A stretch of 64,000 nucleotides of DNA from Desmodus rotundus (GCF_022682495.2 NW_026527489.1:124001-188000); one strand, 5' to 3'. Positions 9,011 through 22,567 are shown, counted from the stretch's first letter. Made by a program: numbers and translations. The notes: generated from the letters alone by a model not told the origin.

Positions 9011-10505
9011 GGTGGGTCATGTGACCCCTCAAGGATGGGGCACCTGACCTCCCAAGGGTGGGTCAGGAGACCCCACAAGGGTGGGTCACGGGACCCCTCA
9101 AGGGTGGGACACGAGACCCCTCAAGGGTTGGTCACGTGACCCCAAAAGGGTAGGTCACGAGACCCCTCAAGGGTGGGTCACGTGACCCCTCAGGGGTGGG
9201 TCACGTGACCCCTCGGGAGTGGGTCATGATACCCCTCAGGGGTGGGTCACGTGATACCTCTGGAGTGGGTCACGAGACCCCTCAGGGGTGGGTCACGTGA
9301 CCCCTCCGGGGTGGCTCCCGTGACCCCTCAGGGGTGGGTGACGTGACCCATCAACAGTGGTTCAGGAGACACGTCAAGGGTGGGTCCCGTGACCCGAGGG
9401 AGGCTTGTGCTGGGGAGCCTGAGTGCGCACGCGCGGCCCGCTTATAGGCCCGAAATGAGCCAGCCGCGGCTCGGAGAAAAGCCATCTCCTGAGGGCCTCC
9501 CCATGTTCCTCCACTCCTCAAGGAGGACCCCTTTACGGATGGAAGAAAAGGGGGATCTTCGCAGTGGTGGGTTCCGGCCAGAGGCGTCTGCGGGTTTGCC
9601 TGCACGTACGCCAGGTGCTCGCACAACGGGCCCAGGTGTTTGAGCCCCGTGGAGTCAGAGGGCTGCTTATTGCTGGATGATAGTGTCCTGCAGGGTTAAG
9701 GGACGGCGTGGGCACTCCCAGGGCCACAGAGGGCACCTGGCCTTTAGAGAGTTCCCTGGAAAATTCCTCGCCCAGGCCCTTGGTCCACAAGTCTATCCTG
9801 GGTACAGTGTCTGTGCGAGGCTGGGAGTGCTTCTGGGCAGTGTTCACCAGGGGAAATCGCGTGGTCCTCTAGGTGGCAGGGAGGGCTCCTGTGTCCACGG
9901 ACAGGTGCCCAGGGACCCTGTGGAACTGCTGTGACCTCTAAAGGGTGGGTCAGGTGAGCCAAGGGAGGTGTGTGTTGGGAGCCTGAGTGCGCATGCGCGG
10001 CCCACGTATAGGCCCGAAACGAGCCAGCCGCGGCTCGGAGAAAAGCCATCTCCTGGGGCCTCCCCATGTTCTTCCACTCTTCAAGCGTGACCCCTTTACG
10101 GATGGAGGAAAAGGGGGATCTTCGCAGTGGTGGGTTCGCGCCAGAGGGGTCTGCGGGTTTGCCTCCACGTACGCCAGGTGCCCGCACACCGGGCCCAGGT
10201 GTTTGAGCCCCGTGGAGGCAGAGGGCTGCTTATTGCTGGATGCAAGTGTCCTGCGGGGTCAAGGAACGGCATGGGCACTCCCCGGGCCACACAGGGCACC
10301 AGGCCCTTAGAGAGTTCCATGGGAAATCCCCCGCCCATGCCCCCGGTACCCAAGTCTGTCCTTAGCACACTGTCTGTGCGGGGCTGAAGGTACTGCTAGG
10401 CAGTGTGGCCTGTGGGAAATCGTGCGGTCCTCTGAGTGGCAGGGAGGGCTGCTGTATCCCCGAACAGGTGCGCAGGGACCCTGTAAAACAGCTGTCACCT
10501 CTCAA
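9011..10505. repeat. Unit 7, short
   Basis: Tract 9011-9397 (17), A 9398-9962, B 9963-10505. A carries GTGGAGTCAGAG and a private TGTTCACCAGG. B has a 1-bp deletion near its start (GTGTGTTGGGAGCC) and AAACGAGCC. Confidence 0.92.
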
Positions 10506-11956
10506 GGTGGGTCATGTGACCCCTCAAGGGTGGGGCACGTGACCACCCAAGGGTGGGTCAGGAGACCCCACAAGGGTGGGTCACGGGACCCCTCAAGGGT
10601 GGGTCACGAGACCCCTCAAGGGTTGCTCACGTGACCCCAAAAGGGTAGGTCACGAGACCCCTCAAGGGTGGGTCACGTGACCCCTCAGGGGTGGGTCACG
10701 TGACCCCTCGGGAGTGGGTCACGAGACCCCTCAGGGGTGGGTCACGTGACCCCTCCGGGGTGGCTCCGGTGACCCCTCAGGGGTGGGTGACGTGACCCCT
10801 CAACAGTGGTTCAGGAGACACGTCAAGGGTGGGTCCCGTGACCCGAGGGAGGCTTGTGGTGGGGAGCCTGAGTGCGCACGCGCGGCCCGCTTATAGGCCC
10901 GAAATGAGCCAGCCGCGGCTCGGAGAAAGGCCATCTCCTGGGGGCCTCCCCATGTTCCTCCACTCCTCAAGGAGGACCCCTTTACGGATGGAAGAAAAGG
11001 GGGATCTTCGCAGTGGTGGGTTCCGGCCAGAGGCGTCTGCGGGTTTGCCTGCACGAACGCCAGGTGCTCGCACAACGGGCCCAGGTGTTTGAGCCCCGGG
11101 GAGGCAGAGGGCTGCTTATTGCTGGATGATAGTGTCCTGCAGGGTTAAGGGACGGCGTGGGCACTCCCAGGGCCACAGAGGGCACCTGGCCTTTAGAGAG
11201 TTCCCTGGAAAATTCCTCGCCCAGGCCCTTGGTCCACAAGTCTATCCTGGGTACAGTGTCTGTGCGAGGCTGGGAGTGCTTCTGGGCAGTGTTCCCCAGG
11301 GGAAATCGCGTGGTCCTCTAGGTGGCAGGGAGGGCTCCTGTGTCCACGGACAGGTGCCCAGGGACCCTGTGGAACTGCTGTGACCTCTAAAGGGTGGGTC
11401 AGGTGAGCCAAGGGAGGTGTGTGCTTGGGAGCCTGAGTGCGCATGCGCGGCCCACGTATAGGCCCGAAACCAGCCAGCCGCGGCTTGGAGAAAAGCCATC
11501 TCCTGGGGGCCTCCCCATGTTCTTCCACTCCTCAAGCGTGACCCCTTTACGGATGGAGGAAAAGGGGGATCTTCGCAGTGGTGGGTTCGCGCCAGAGGGG
11601 TCTGCGGGTTTGCCTCCACGTACCCCAGGTGCCCGCACACCGGGCCCAGGTGTTTGAGCCCCGTGGAGGCAGAGGGCTGCTTATTGCTGGATGCAAGTGT
11701 CCTGCGGGGTCAAGGAACGGCATGGGCACTCCCCGGGCCACACAGGGCACCGGGCCCTTAGAGAGTTCCATGGGAAATCCCCCGCCCATGCCCCCGGTAC
11801 CCAAGTCTGTCCTTAGCACACTGTCTGTGCGGGGCTGAAGGTACTGCTAGGCAGTGTGGCCTGTGGGAAATCGTGCGGTCCTCTGAGTGGCAGGGAGGGC
11901 TGCTGTTTCCCCGAACAGGTGCGCAGGGACCCTGTAAAACAGCTGTCACCTCTCAA
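10506..11956. repeat. Unit 8, 15-copy tract
   Basis: Tract 10506-10846 (341 bp, 15 copies, unique in the window), A 10847-11411, B 11412-11956. Private changes are GCACGAACGCC in A and CGTACCCCAGG in B. It shares CCCCGGGGAGG with unit 10. Confidence 0.92.
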
Positions 11957-13451
11957 GGTAGGTCATGTGACCCCTCAAGGGTTGGGCACGTGACCACCCA
12001 AGGGTGGGTCAGGAGACCCCACAAGGGTGGGTCACGGGACCCCTCAAGGGTGGGTCACGAGACCCCTCAAGGGTTGCTCACGTGACCCCAAAAGGGTAGG
12101 TCACGAGACCCCTCAAGGGTGGGTCACGTGACCCCTCAGGGGTGGGTCACGTGACCCCTCGGGAGTGGGTCACGAGACCCCTCAGGGGTGGGTCACGTGA
12201 TACCTCTGGAGTGGGTCACGAGACCCCTCAGGGGTGGGTCACGTGACCCCTCCGGGGTGGCTCCGGTGACCCCTCAGGGGTGGGTGACGTGACCCCTCAA
12301 CAGTGGTTCAGGAGACACGTCAAGGGTGGGTCCCGTGACCCGAGGGAGGCTTGTGGTGGGGAGCCTGAGTGCGCACGCGCGGCCCGCTTATAGGCCCGAA
12401 ATGAGCCAGCCGCGGCTCGGAGAAAGGCCATCTCCTGGGGGCCTCCCCATGTTCCTCCACTCCTCAAGGAGGACCCCTTTAGGGATGGAAGAAAAGGGGG
12501 ATCTTCGCAGTGGTGGGTTCCGGCCAGAGGCGTCTGCGGTTTGCCTGCACGTACGCCAGGTGCTCGCACAACGGGCCCAGGTGTTTGAGCCCCGTGGAGG
12601 CAGAGGGCTGCTTATTGCTGGATGATAGTGTCCTGCAGGGTTAAGGGACGGCGTGGGCACTCCCAGGGCCACAGAGGGCACCTGGCCTTTAGAGAGTTCC
12701 CTGGAAAATTCCTCGCCCAGGCCCTTGGTCCACAAGTCTATCCTGGGTACAGTGTCTGTGCGAGGCTGGGAGTGCTTCTGGGCAGTGTTCCCCAGGGGAA
12801 ATCGCGTGGTCCTCTAGGTGGCAGGGAGGGCTCCTGTGTCCACGGACAGGTGCCCAGGGACCCTGTGGAACTGCTGTGACCTCTAAAGGGTGGGTCAGGT
12901 GAGCCAAGGGAGGTGTGTGCTTGGGAGCCTGAGTGCGCATGCGCGGCCCACGTATAGGCCCGAAACGAGCCAGCCGCGGCTCGGAGAAAAGCCATCTCCT
13001 GGGGCCTCCCCATGTTCTTCCACTCTTCAAGCGTGACCCCTTTACGGATGGATGAAAAGGGGGATCTTCGCAGTGGTGGGTTCGCGCCAGAGGGGTCTGC
13101 GGGTTTGCCTCCACGTACGCCAGGTGCCCGCACACCGGGCCCAGGTGTTTGAGCCCCGTGGAGGCAGAGGGCTGCTTATTGCTGGATGCAAGTGTCCTGC
13201 GGGGTCAAGGAACGGCATGGGCACTCCCCGGGCCACACAGGGCACCAGGCCCTTAGAGAGTTCCATGGGAAATCCCCCGCCCATGCCCCCGGTACCCAAG
13301 TCTGTCCTTAGCACACTGTCTGTGCGGGGCTGAAGGTACTGCTAGGCAGTGTGGCCTGTGGGAAATCGTGCGGTCCTCTGAGTGGCAGGGAGGGCTGCTG
13401 TATCCCCGAACAGGTGCGCAGGGACCCTGTAAAACAGCTGTCACCTCTCAA
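11957..13451. repeat. Unit 9, short, 1-bp deletion in A
   Basis: Tract 11957-12343 (17), A 12344-12907 (564 bp), B 12908-13451. One G is missing in GTCTGCGGTTTGCC, a deletion shared only with unit 11. Private changes are TTTAGGGATGG in A and ATGGATGAAAAG in B. Confidence 0.92.
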
Positions 13452-14948
13452 GGTGGGTCATGTGACCCCTCAAGGGTGGGGCACGTGACCACCCAAGGGT
13501 GGGTCAGGAGACCCCACAAGGGTGGGTCACGGGACCCCTCAAGGGTGGGTCACGAGACCCCTCAAGGGTTGCTCACGTGACCCCAAAAGGGTAGGTCACG
13601 AGACCCCTCAAGGGTGGGTCACGTGACCCCTCAGGGGTGGGTCACGTGACCCCTCGGGAGTGGGTCACGAGACCCCTCAGGGGTGGGTCACGTGATACCT
13701 CTGGAGTGGGTCACGAGACCCCTCAGGGGTGGGTCACGTGACCCCTCCGGGGTGGCTCCGGTGACCCCTCAGGGGTGGGTGACGTGACCCCTCAACAGTG
13801 GTTCAGGAGACACGTCAAGGGTGGGTCCCGTGACCCGAGGGAGGCTTGTGGTGGGGAGCCTGAGTGCGCACGCGCGGCCCGCTTATAGGCCCGAAATGAG
13901 CCAGCCGCGGCTCGGAGAAAGGCCATCTCCTGGGGGCCTCCCCATGTTCCTCCACTCCTCAAGGAGGACCCCTTTACGGATGGAAGAAAAGGGGGATCTT
14001 CGCAGTGGTGGGTTCCGGCCAGAGGCGTCTGCGGGTTTGCCTGCACGTACGCCAGGTGCTCGCACAACGGGCCCAGGTGTTTGAGCCCCGGGGAGGCAGA
14101 GGGCTGCTTATTGCTGGATGATAGTGTCCTGCAGGGTTAAGGGACGGCGTGGGCACTCCCAGGGCCACAGAGGGCACCTGGCCTTTAGAGAGTTCCCTGG
14201 AAAATTCCTCGCCCAGGCCCTTGGTCCACAAGTCTATCCTGGGTACAGTGTCTGTGCGAGGCTGGGAGTGCTTCTGGGCAGTGTTCCCCAGGGGAAATCG
14301 CGTGGTCCTCTAGGTGGCAGGGAGGGCTCCTGTGTCCACGGACAGGTGCCCAGGGACCCTGTGGAACTGCTGTGACCTCTAAAGGGTGGGTCAGGTGAGC
14401 CAAGGGAGGTGTGTGCTTGGGAGCCTGAGTGCGCATGCGCGGCCCACGTATAGGCCCGAAACCAGCCAGCCGCGGCTTGGAGAAAAGCCATCTCCTGGGG
14501 GCCTCCCCATGTTCTTCCACTCCTCAAGCGTGACCCCTTTACGGATGGAGGAAAAGGGGGATCTTCGCAGTGGTGGGTTCGCGCCAGAGGGGTCTGCGGG
14601 TTTGCCTCCACGTACGCCAGGTGCCCGCACACCGGGCCCAGGTGTTTGAGCCCCGTGGACGCAGAGGGCTGCTTATTGCTGGATGCAAGTGTCCTGCGGG
14701 GTCAAGGAACGGCATGGGCACTCCCCGGGCCACACAGGGCACCGGGCCCTTAGAGAGTTCCATGGGAAATCCCCCGCCCATGCCCCCGGTACCCAAGTCT
14801 GTCCTTAGCACACTGTCTGTGCGGGGCTGAAGGTACTGCTAGGCAGTGTGGCCTGTGGGAAATCGTGCGGTCCTCTGAGTGGCAGGGAGGGCTGCTGTTT
14901 CCCCGAACAGGTGCGCAGGGACCCTGTAAAACAGCTGTCACCTCTCAA
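13452..14948. repeat. Unit 10, short
   Basis: Tract 13452-13838 (17), A 13839-14403, B 14404-14948. It pairs with unit 8 at offset 2,992 (shared CCCCGGGGAGG) but has two more 23-mers. B has a private GTGGACGCAGAG. Confidence 0.92.
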
Positions 14949-16444
14949 GGTAGGTCATGTGACCCCTCAAGGGTGGGGCACGTGACCACCCAAGGGTGGG
15001 TCAGGAGACCCCACAAGGGTGGGTCACGGGACCCCTCAAGGGTGGGTCACGAGACCCCTCAAGGGTTGCTCACGTGACCCCAAAAGGGTAGGTCACGAGA
15101 CCCCTCAAGGGTGGGTCACGTGACCCCTCAGGGGTGGGTCACGTGACCCCTCGGGAGTGGGTCACGAGACCCCTCAGGGGTGGGTCACGTGATACCTCTG
15201 GAGTGGGTCACGAGACCCCTCAGGGGTGGGTCACGTGACCCCTCCGGGGTGGCTCCGGTGACCCCTCAGGGGTGGGTGACGTGACCCCTCAACAGTGGTT
15301 CAGGAGACACGTCAAGGGTGGGTCCCGTGACCCGAGGGAGGCTTGTGGTGGGGAGCCTGAGTGCGCACGCGCGGCCCGCTTATAGGCCCGAAATGAGCCA
15401 GCCGCGGCTCGGAGAAAGGCCATCTCCTGGGGGCCTCCCCATGTTCCTCCACTCCTCAAGGAGGACCCCTTTACGGATGGAAGAAAAGGGGGATCTTCGC
15501 AGTGGTGGGTTCCGGCCAGAGGCGTCTGCGGTTTGCCTGCACGTACGCCAGGTGCTCGCACAACGGGCCCAGGTGTTTGAGCCCCGTGGAGGCAGAGGGC
15601 TGCTTATTGCTGGATGATAGTGTCCTGCAGGGTTAAGGGACGGCGTGGGCACTCCCAGGGCCACAGAGGGCACCTGGCCTTTAGAGAGTTCCCTGGAAAA
15701 TTCCTCGCCCAGGCCCTTGGTCCACAAGTCTATCCTGGGTACAGTGTCTGTGCGAGGCTGGGAGTGCTTCTGGGCAGTGTTCCCCAGGGGAAATCGCGTG
15801 GTCCTCTAGGTGGCAGGGAGGGCTCCTGTGTCCACGGACAGGTGCCCAGGGACCCTGTGGAACTGCTGTGACCTCTAAAGGGTGGGTCAGGTGAGCCAAG
15901 GGAGGTGTGTGCTTGGGAGCCTGAGTGCGCATGCGCGGCCCACGTATAGGCCCGAAACCAGCCAGCCGCGGCTTGGATAAAAGCCATCTCCTGGGGGCCT
16001 CCCCATGTTCTTCCACTCCTCAAGCGTGACCCCTTTACGGATGGAGGAAAAGGGGGATCTTCGCAGTGGTGGGTTCGCGCCAGAGGGGTCTGCGGGTTTG
16101 CCTCCACGTACGCCAGGTGCCCGCACACCGGGCCCAGGTGTTTGAGCCCCGTGGAGGCAGAGGGCTGCTTATTGCTGGATGCAAGTGTCCTGCGGGGTCA
16201 AGGAAAGGCATGGGCACTCCCCGGGCCACACAGGGCACCGGGCCCTTAGAGAGTTCCATGGGAAATCCCCCGCCCATGCCCCCGGTACCCAAGTCTGTCC
16301 TTAGCACACTGTCTGTGCGGGGCTGAAGGTACTGCTAGGCAGTGTGGCCTGTGGGAAATCGTGCGGTCCTCTGAGTGGCAGGGAGGGCTGCTGTTTCCCC
16401 GAACAGGTGCGCAGGGACCCTGTAAAACAGCTGTGACCTCTCAA
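14949..16444. repeat. Unit 11, short, 1-bp deletion in A
   Basis: Tract 14949-15335 (17), A 15336-15899 (564 bp), B 15900-16444. It shares the single-G deletion with unit 9 at offset 2,992. Private B changes are GGCTTGGATAAAAGCC and AAGGAAAGGCATGG. Confidence 0.92.
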
Positions 16445-18009
16445 GGTGGGTCATGTGACCCCTCAAGGATGGGGCACGTGACCTCCCAAGGGTGGGTCAG
16501 GAGACCCCACAAGGGTGGGTCACGGGCCCCCTCAAGGGTGGGACACGAGACCCCTCAAGGGTTGGTCACGTGACCCCAAAAGGGTAGGTCACGAGACCCC
16601 TCAATGGTGGGTCACGTGACCCCTCAGGGGTGGGTCACGTGACCCCTCGGGAGTGGGTCACGTGACCCCTCGGGAGTGGGTCACGAGACCCCTCAGGGAT
16701 GGGTCACGTGACCCCTCGGGAGTGGGTCACGATACCCCTCAGGGGTGGGTCACGTGATACCTCTGGAGTGGGTCACGAGACCCCTCAGGGGTGGGTCACG
16801 TGACCCCTCCGGGGTGGCTCCCGTGACCCCTCAGGGGTGGGTGACGTGACCCATCAACAGTGGTTCAGGAGACACGTCAAGGGTGGGTCCCGTGACCCGA
16901 GGGAGGCTTGTGCTGGGGAGCCTGAGTGCGCACGCGCGGCCCGCTTATAGGCCCGAAATGAGCCAGCCGCGGCTCGGAGAAAAGCCATCTCCTGAGGGCC
17001 TCCCCATGTTCCTCCACTCCTCAAGGAGGACCCCTTTACGGATGGAAGAAAAGGGGGATCTTCGCAGTGGTGGGTTCCGGCCAGAGGCGTCTGCGGGTTT
17101 GCCTGCACGTACGCCAGGTGCTCGCACAACGGGCCCAGGTGTTTGAGCCCCGTGGAGGCAGAGGGCTGCTTATTGCTGGATGATAGTGTCCTGCAGGGTT
17201 AAGGGACGGCGTGGGCACTCCCAGGGCCACAGAGGGCACCTGGCCTTTAGAGAGTTCCCTGGAAAATTCCTCGCCCAGGCCCATGGTCCACAAGTCTATC
17301 CTGGGTACAGTGTCTGTGCGAGGCTGGGAGTGCTTCTGGGCAGTGTTCCCCAGGGGAAATCGCGTGGTCCTCTAGGTGGCAGGGAGGGCTCCTGTGTCCA
17401 CGGACAGGTGCCCAGGGACCCTGTGGAACTGCTGTGACCTCTAAAGGGTGGGTCAGGTGAGCCAAGGGAGGTGTGTGCTTGGGAGCCTGAGTGCGCATGC
17501 GCGGCCCACGTATAGGCCCGAAACGAGCCAGCCGCGGCTCGGAGAAAAGCCATCTCCTGGGGCCTCCCCATGTTCTTCCACTCTTCAAGCGTGACCCCTT
17601 TACGGATGGAGGAAAAGGGGGATCTTCGCAGTGGTGGGTTCGCGCCAGAGGGGTCTGCGGGTTTGCCTCCACGTACGCCAGGTGCCCGCACACCGGGCCC
17701 AGGTGTTTGAGCCCCGTGGAGGCAGAGGGCTGCTTATTGCTGGATGCAAGTGTCCTGCGGGGTCAAGGAACGGCATGGGCACTCCCCGGGCCACACAGGG
17801 CACCAGGCCCTTAGAGAGTTCCATGGGAAATCCCCCGCCCATGCCCCCGGTACCCAAGTCTGTCCTTAGCACACTGTCTGTGCGGGGCTGAAGGTACTGC
17901 TAGGCAGTGTGGCCTGTGGGAAATCGTGCGGTCCTCTGAGTGGCAGGGAGGGCTGCTGTATCCCCGAACAGGTGCGCAGGGACCCTGTAAAACAGCTGTC
18001 ACCTCTCAA
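16445..18009. repeat. Unit 12, long
   Basis: Tract 16445-16900 (20), A 16901-17465, B 17466-18009. Private tract changes are CACGGGCCCCCTC and CTCAATGGTGG. A carries GGCCCATGGTCC, also found in units 14, 24, 34 and 39. Regular long/short alternation starts here. Confidence 0.93.
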
Positions 18010-19505
18010 GGTGGGTCATGTGACCCCTCAAGGGTGGGGCACGTGACCACCCAAGGGTGGGTCAGGAGACCCCACAAGGGTGGGTCACGGGACCCCTCAA
18101 GGGTGGGTCACGAGACCCCTCAAGGGTTGCTCACGTGACCCCAAAAGGGTAGGTCACGAGACCCCTCAAGGGTGGGTCACGTGACCCCTCAGGGGTGGGT
18201 CACGTGACCCCTCGGGAGTGGGTCACGAGACCCCTCAGGGGTGGGTCACGTGATACCTCTGGAGTGGGTCACGAGACCCCTCAGGGGTGGGTCACGTGAC
18301 CCCTCCGGGGTGGCTCCGGTGACCCCTCAGGGGTGGGTGACGTGACCCCTCAACAGTGGTTCAGGAGACACGTCAAGGGTGGGTCCCGTGACCCGAGGGA
18401 GGCTTGTGGTGGGGAGCCTGAGTGCGCACGCGCGGCCCGCTTATAGGCCCGAAATGAGCCAGCCGCGGCTCGGAGAAAGGCCATCTCCTGGGGGCCTCCC
18501 CATGTTCCTCCACTCCTCAAGGAGGACCCCTTTACGGATGGAAGAAAAGGGGGATCTTCGCAGTGGTGGGTTCCGGCCAGAGGCGTCTGCGGGTTTGCCT
18601 GCACGTACGCCAGGTGCTCGCACAACGGGCCCAGGTGTTTGAGCCCCGTGGAGGCAGAGGGCTGCTTATTGCTGGATGATAGTGTCCTGCAGGGTTAAGG
18701 GACGGCGTGGGCACTCCCAGGGCCACAGAGGGCACCTGGCCTTTAGAGAGTTCCCTGGAAAATTCCTCGCCCAGGCCCTTGGTCCACAAGTCTATCCTGG
18801 GTACAGTGTCTGTGCGAGGCTGGGAGTGCTTCTGGGCAGTGTTCCCCAGGGGAAATCGCGTGCTCCTCTAGGTGGCAGGGAGGGCTCCTGTGTCCACGGA
18901 CAGGTGCCCAGGGACCCTGTGGAACTGCTGTGACCTCTAAAGGGTGGGTCAGGTGAGCCAAGGGAGGTGTGTGCTTGGGAGCCTGAGTGCGCATGCGCGG
19001 CCCACGTATAGGCCCGAAACCAGCCAGCCGCGGCTTGGAGAAAAGCCATCTCCTGGGGCCTCCCCATGTTCTTCCACTCCTCAAGCGTGACCCCTTTACG
19101 GATGGAGGAAAAGGGGGATCTTCGCAGTGGTGGGTTCGCGCCAGAGGGGTCTGCGGGTTTGCCTCCACGTACGCCAGGTGCCCGCACACCGGGCCCAGGT
19201 GTTTGAGCCCCGTGGAGGCAGAGGGCTGCTTATTGCTGGATGCAAGTGTCCTGCGGGGTCAAGGAACGGCACGGGCACTCCCCGGGCCACACAGGGCACC
19301 GGGCCCTTAGAGAGTTCCATGGGAAATCCCCCGCCCATGCCCCCGGTACCCAAGTCTGTCCTTAGCACACTGTCTGTGCGGGGCTGAAGGTACTGCTAGG
19401 CAGTGTGGCCTGTGGGAAATCGTGCGGTCCTCTGAGAGGCAGGGAGGGCTGCTGTTTCCCCGAACAGGTGCGCAGGGACCCTGTAAAACAGCTGTGACCT
19501 CTCAA
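18010..19505. repeat. Unit 13, short
   Basis: Tract 18010-18396 (17), A 18397-18961, B 18962-19505. A private TGCTCCTCTAGG sits directly before the CTCF-like core and leaves it intact. B carries AACGGCACGGG and CTGAGAGGCAGG. Confidence 0.93.
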
Positions 19506-21070
19506 GGTGGGTCATGTGACCCCTCAAGGGTGGGGCCCGTGACCTCCCAAGGGTGGGTCAGGAGACCCCACAAGGGTGGGTCACGGGACCCCTCAAGGGT
19601 GGGACACGAGACCCCTCAAGGGTTGGTCACGTGACCCCAAAAGGGTAGGTCACGAGACCCCTCAAGGGTGGGTCACGTGACCCCTCAGGGGTGGGTCACG
19701 TGACCCCTCGGGAGTGGGTCACGTGACCCCTCGGGAGTGGGTCACGAGACCCCTCAGGGATGGGTCACGTGACCCCTCGGGAGTGGGTCACGATACCCCT
19801 CAGGGGTGGGTCACGTGATACCTCTGGAGTGGGTCACGAGACCCCTCAGGGGTGGGTCACGTGACCCCTCCGGGGTGGCTCCCGTGACCCCTCAGGGGTG
19901 GGTGACGTGACCCATCAACAGTGGTTCAGGAGACAGGTCAAGGGTGGGTCCCGTGACCCGAGGGAGGCTTGTGCTGGGGAGCCTGAGTGCGCACGCGCGG
20001 CCCGCTTATAGGCCCGAAATGAGCCAGCCTCGGCTCGGAGAAAAGCCATCTCCTGAGGGCCTCCCCATGTTCCTCCACTCCTCAAGGAGGACCCCTTTAC
20101 GGATGGAAGAAAAGGGGGATCTTCGCAGTGGTGGGTTCCGGCCAGAGGCGTCTGCGGGTTTGCCTGCACGTACGCCAGGTGCTCGCACAACGGGCCCAGG
20201 TGTTTGAGCCCCGTGGAGGCAGAGGGCTGCTTATTGCTGGATGATAGTGTCCTGCAGGGTTAAGGGACGGCGTGGGCACTCCCAGGGCCACAGAGGGCAC
20301 CTGGCCTTTAGAGAGTTCCCTGGAAAATTCCTCGCCCAGGCCCATGGTCCACAAGTCTATCCTGGGTACAGTGTCTGTGCGAGGCTGGGAGTGCTTCTGG
20401 GCAGTGTTCCCCAGGGGAAATCGCGTGGTCCTCTAGGTGGCAGGGAGGGCTCCTGTGTCCACGGACAGGTGCCCAGGGACCCTGTGGAACTGCTGTGACC
20501 TCTAAAGGGTGGGTCAGGTGAGCCAAGGGAGGTGTGTGCTTGGGAGCCTGAGTGCGCATGCGCGGCCCACGTATAGGCCCGAAACGAGCCAGCCGCGGCT
20601 CGGAGAAAAGCCATCTCCTGGGGCCTCCCCATGTTCTTCCACTCTTCAAGCGTGACCCCTTTACGGATGGAGGAAAAGGGGGATCTTCGCAGTGGTGGGT
20701 TCGCGCCAGAGGGGTCTGCGGGTTTGCCTCCACGTACGCCAGGTGCCCGCACACCGGGCCCAGGTGTTTGAGCCCCGTGGAGGCAGAGGGCTGCTTATTG
20801 CTGGATGCAAGTGTCCTGCGGGGTCAAGGAACGGCATGGGCACTCCCCGGGCCACACAGGGCACCAGGCCCTTAGAGAGTTCCATGGGAAATCCCCCGCC
20901 CATGCCCCCGGTACCCAAGTCTGTCCTTAGCACACTGTCTGTGCGGGGCTGAAGGTACTGCTAGGCAGTGTGGCCTGTGGGAAATCGTGCGGTCCTCTGA
21001 GTGGCAGGGAGGGCTGCTGTATCCCCGAACAGGTGCGCAGGGACCCTGTAAAACAGCTGTCACCTCTCAA
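19506..21070. repeat. Unit 14, long
   Basis: Tract 19506-19961 (20), A 19962-20526, B 20527-21070. GGGGCCCGTGACC in the tract is private. GACAGGTCAAGG and AGCCTCGGCTCGG (loss of the SacII palindrome in A) are shared only with unit 34, 30,072 bp away. Confidence 0.93.
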
Positions 21071-22567
21071 GGTGGGTCATGTGACCCCTCAAGGGTGGGG
21101 CACGTGACCTCCCAAGGGTGGGTCAGGAGACCCCACAAGGGTGGGTCACGGGACCCCTCAAGGGTGGGTCACGAGACCCCTCAAGGGTTGCTCACGTGAC
21201 CCCAAAAGGGTAGGTCACGAGACCCCTCAAGGGTGGGTCACGTGACCCCTCAGGGGTGGGTCACGTGACCCCTCGGGAGTGGGTCACGAGACCCCTCAGG
21301 GGTGGGTCACGTGATACCTCTGGAGTGGGTCACGAGACCCCTCAGGGGTGGGTCACGTGACCCCTCCGGGGTGGCTCCGGTGACCCCTCAGGGGTGGGTG
21401 ACGTGACCCCTCAACAGTGGTTCAGGAGACACGTCAAGGGTGGGTCCCGTGACCCGAGGGAGGCTTGTGGTGGGGAGCCTGAGTGCGCACGCGCGGCCCG
21501 CTTATAGGCCCGAAATGAGCCAGCCGCGGCTCGGAGAAAGGCCATCTCCTGGGGGCCTCCCCATGTTCCTCCACTCCTCAAGGAGGACCCCTTTACGGAT
21601 GGAAGAAAAGGGGGATCTTCGCAGTGGTGGGTTCCGGCCAGAGGCGTCTGCGGGTTTGCCTGCACGTACGCCAGGTGCTCGCACAACGGGCCCAGGTGTT
21701 TGAGCCCCGTGGAGGCAGAGGGCTGCTTATTGCTGGATGATAGTGTCCTGCAGGGTTAAGGGACGGCGTGGGCACTCCCAGGGCCACAGAGGGCACCTGG
21801 CCTTTAGAGAGTTCCCTGGAAAATTCCTCGCCCAGGCCCTTGGTCCACAAGTCTATCCTGGGTACAGTGTCTGTGCGAGGCTGGGAGTGCTTCTGGGCAG
21901 TGTTCCCCAGGGGAAATCGCGTGGTCCTCTAGGTGGCAGGGAGGGCTCCTGTGTCCACGGACAGGTGCCCAGGGACCCTGTGGAACTGCTGTGACCTCTA
22001 AAGGGTGGGTCAGGTGAGCCAAGGGAGGTGTGTGCTTGGGAGCCTGAGTGCGCATGCGCGGCCCACGTATAGGCCCGAAACCAGCCAGCCGCGGCTTGGA
22101 GAAAAGCCATCTCCTGTGGGCCGCCCCATGTTCTTCCACTCCTCAAGCGTGACCCCTTTACGGATGGAGGAAAAGGGGGATCTTCGCAGTGGTGGGTTCG
22201 CGCCAGAGGGGTCTGCGGGTTTGCCTCCACGTACGCCAGGTGCCCGCACACCGGGCCCAGGTGTTTGAGCCCCGTGGAGGCAGAGGGCTGCTTATTGCTG
22301 GATGCAAGTGTCCTGCGGGGTCAAGGAACGGCATGGGCACTCCCCGGGCCACACAGGGCACCGGGCCCTTAGAGAGTTCCATGGGAAATCCCCCGCCCAT
22401 GCCCCCGGTACCCAAGTCTGTCCTTAGCACACTGTCTGTGCGGGGCTGAAGGTACTGCTAGGCAGTGTGGCCTGTGGGAAATCATGCGGTCCTCTGAGTG
22501 GCAGGGAGGGCTGCTGTTTCCCCGAACAGGTGCGCAGGGACCCTGTAAAACAGCTGTGACCTCTCAA
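21071..22567. repeat. Unit 15, short
   Basis: Tract 21071-21457 (17), A 21458-22022, B 22023-22567. B carries CTCCTGTGGGCCGCCCC and AAATCATGCGG, shared with units 35 and 42. Confidence 0.93.

Larger units (their letters stand above)
10847..16444. repeat. Second 2,992-bp dimer pair
   Basis: From half A of unit 8 to the end of unit 9 is repeated as half A of unit 10 to the end of unit 11. The pair shares CCCCGGGGAGG (units 8, 10) and the single-G deletion (units 9, 11). The period equals two short units, so it is unrelated to the equally long dimer at the left apart from the 23-bp arithmetic. Confidence 0.75.

Noticed and set aside
20308..21070. Long/short alternation as an assembly artefact
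   Set aside because: Private variants are tied to individual long or short units throughout, so the alternation is carried by distinct sequences and not by collapsed copies; raw reads would still be needed to confirm local order.
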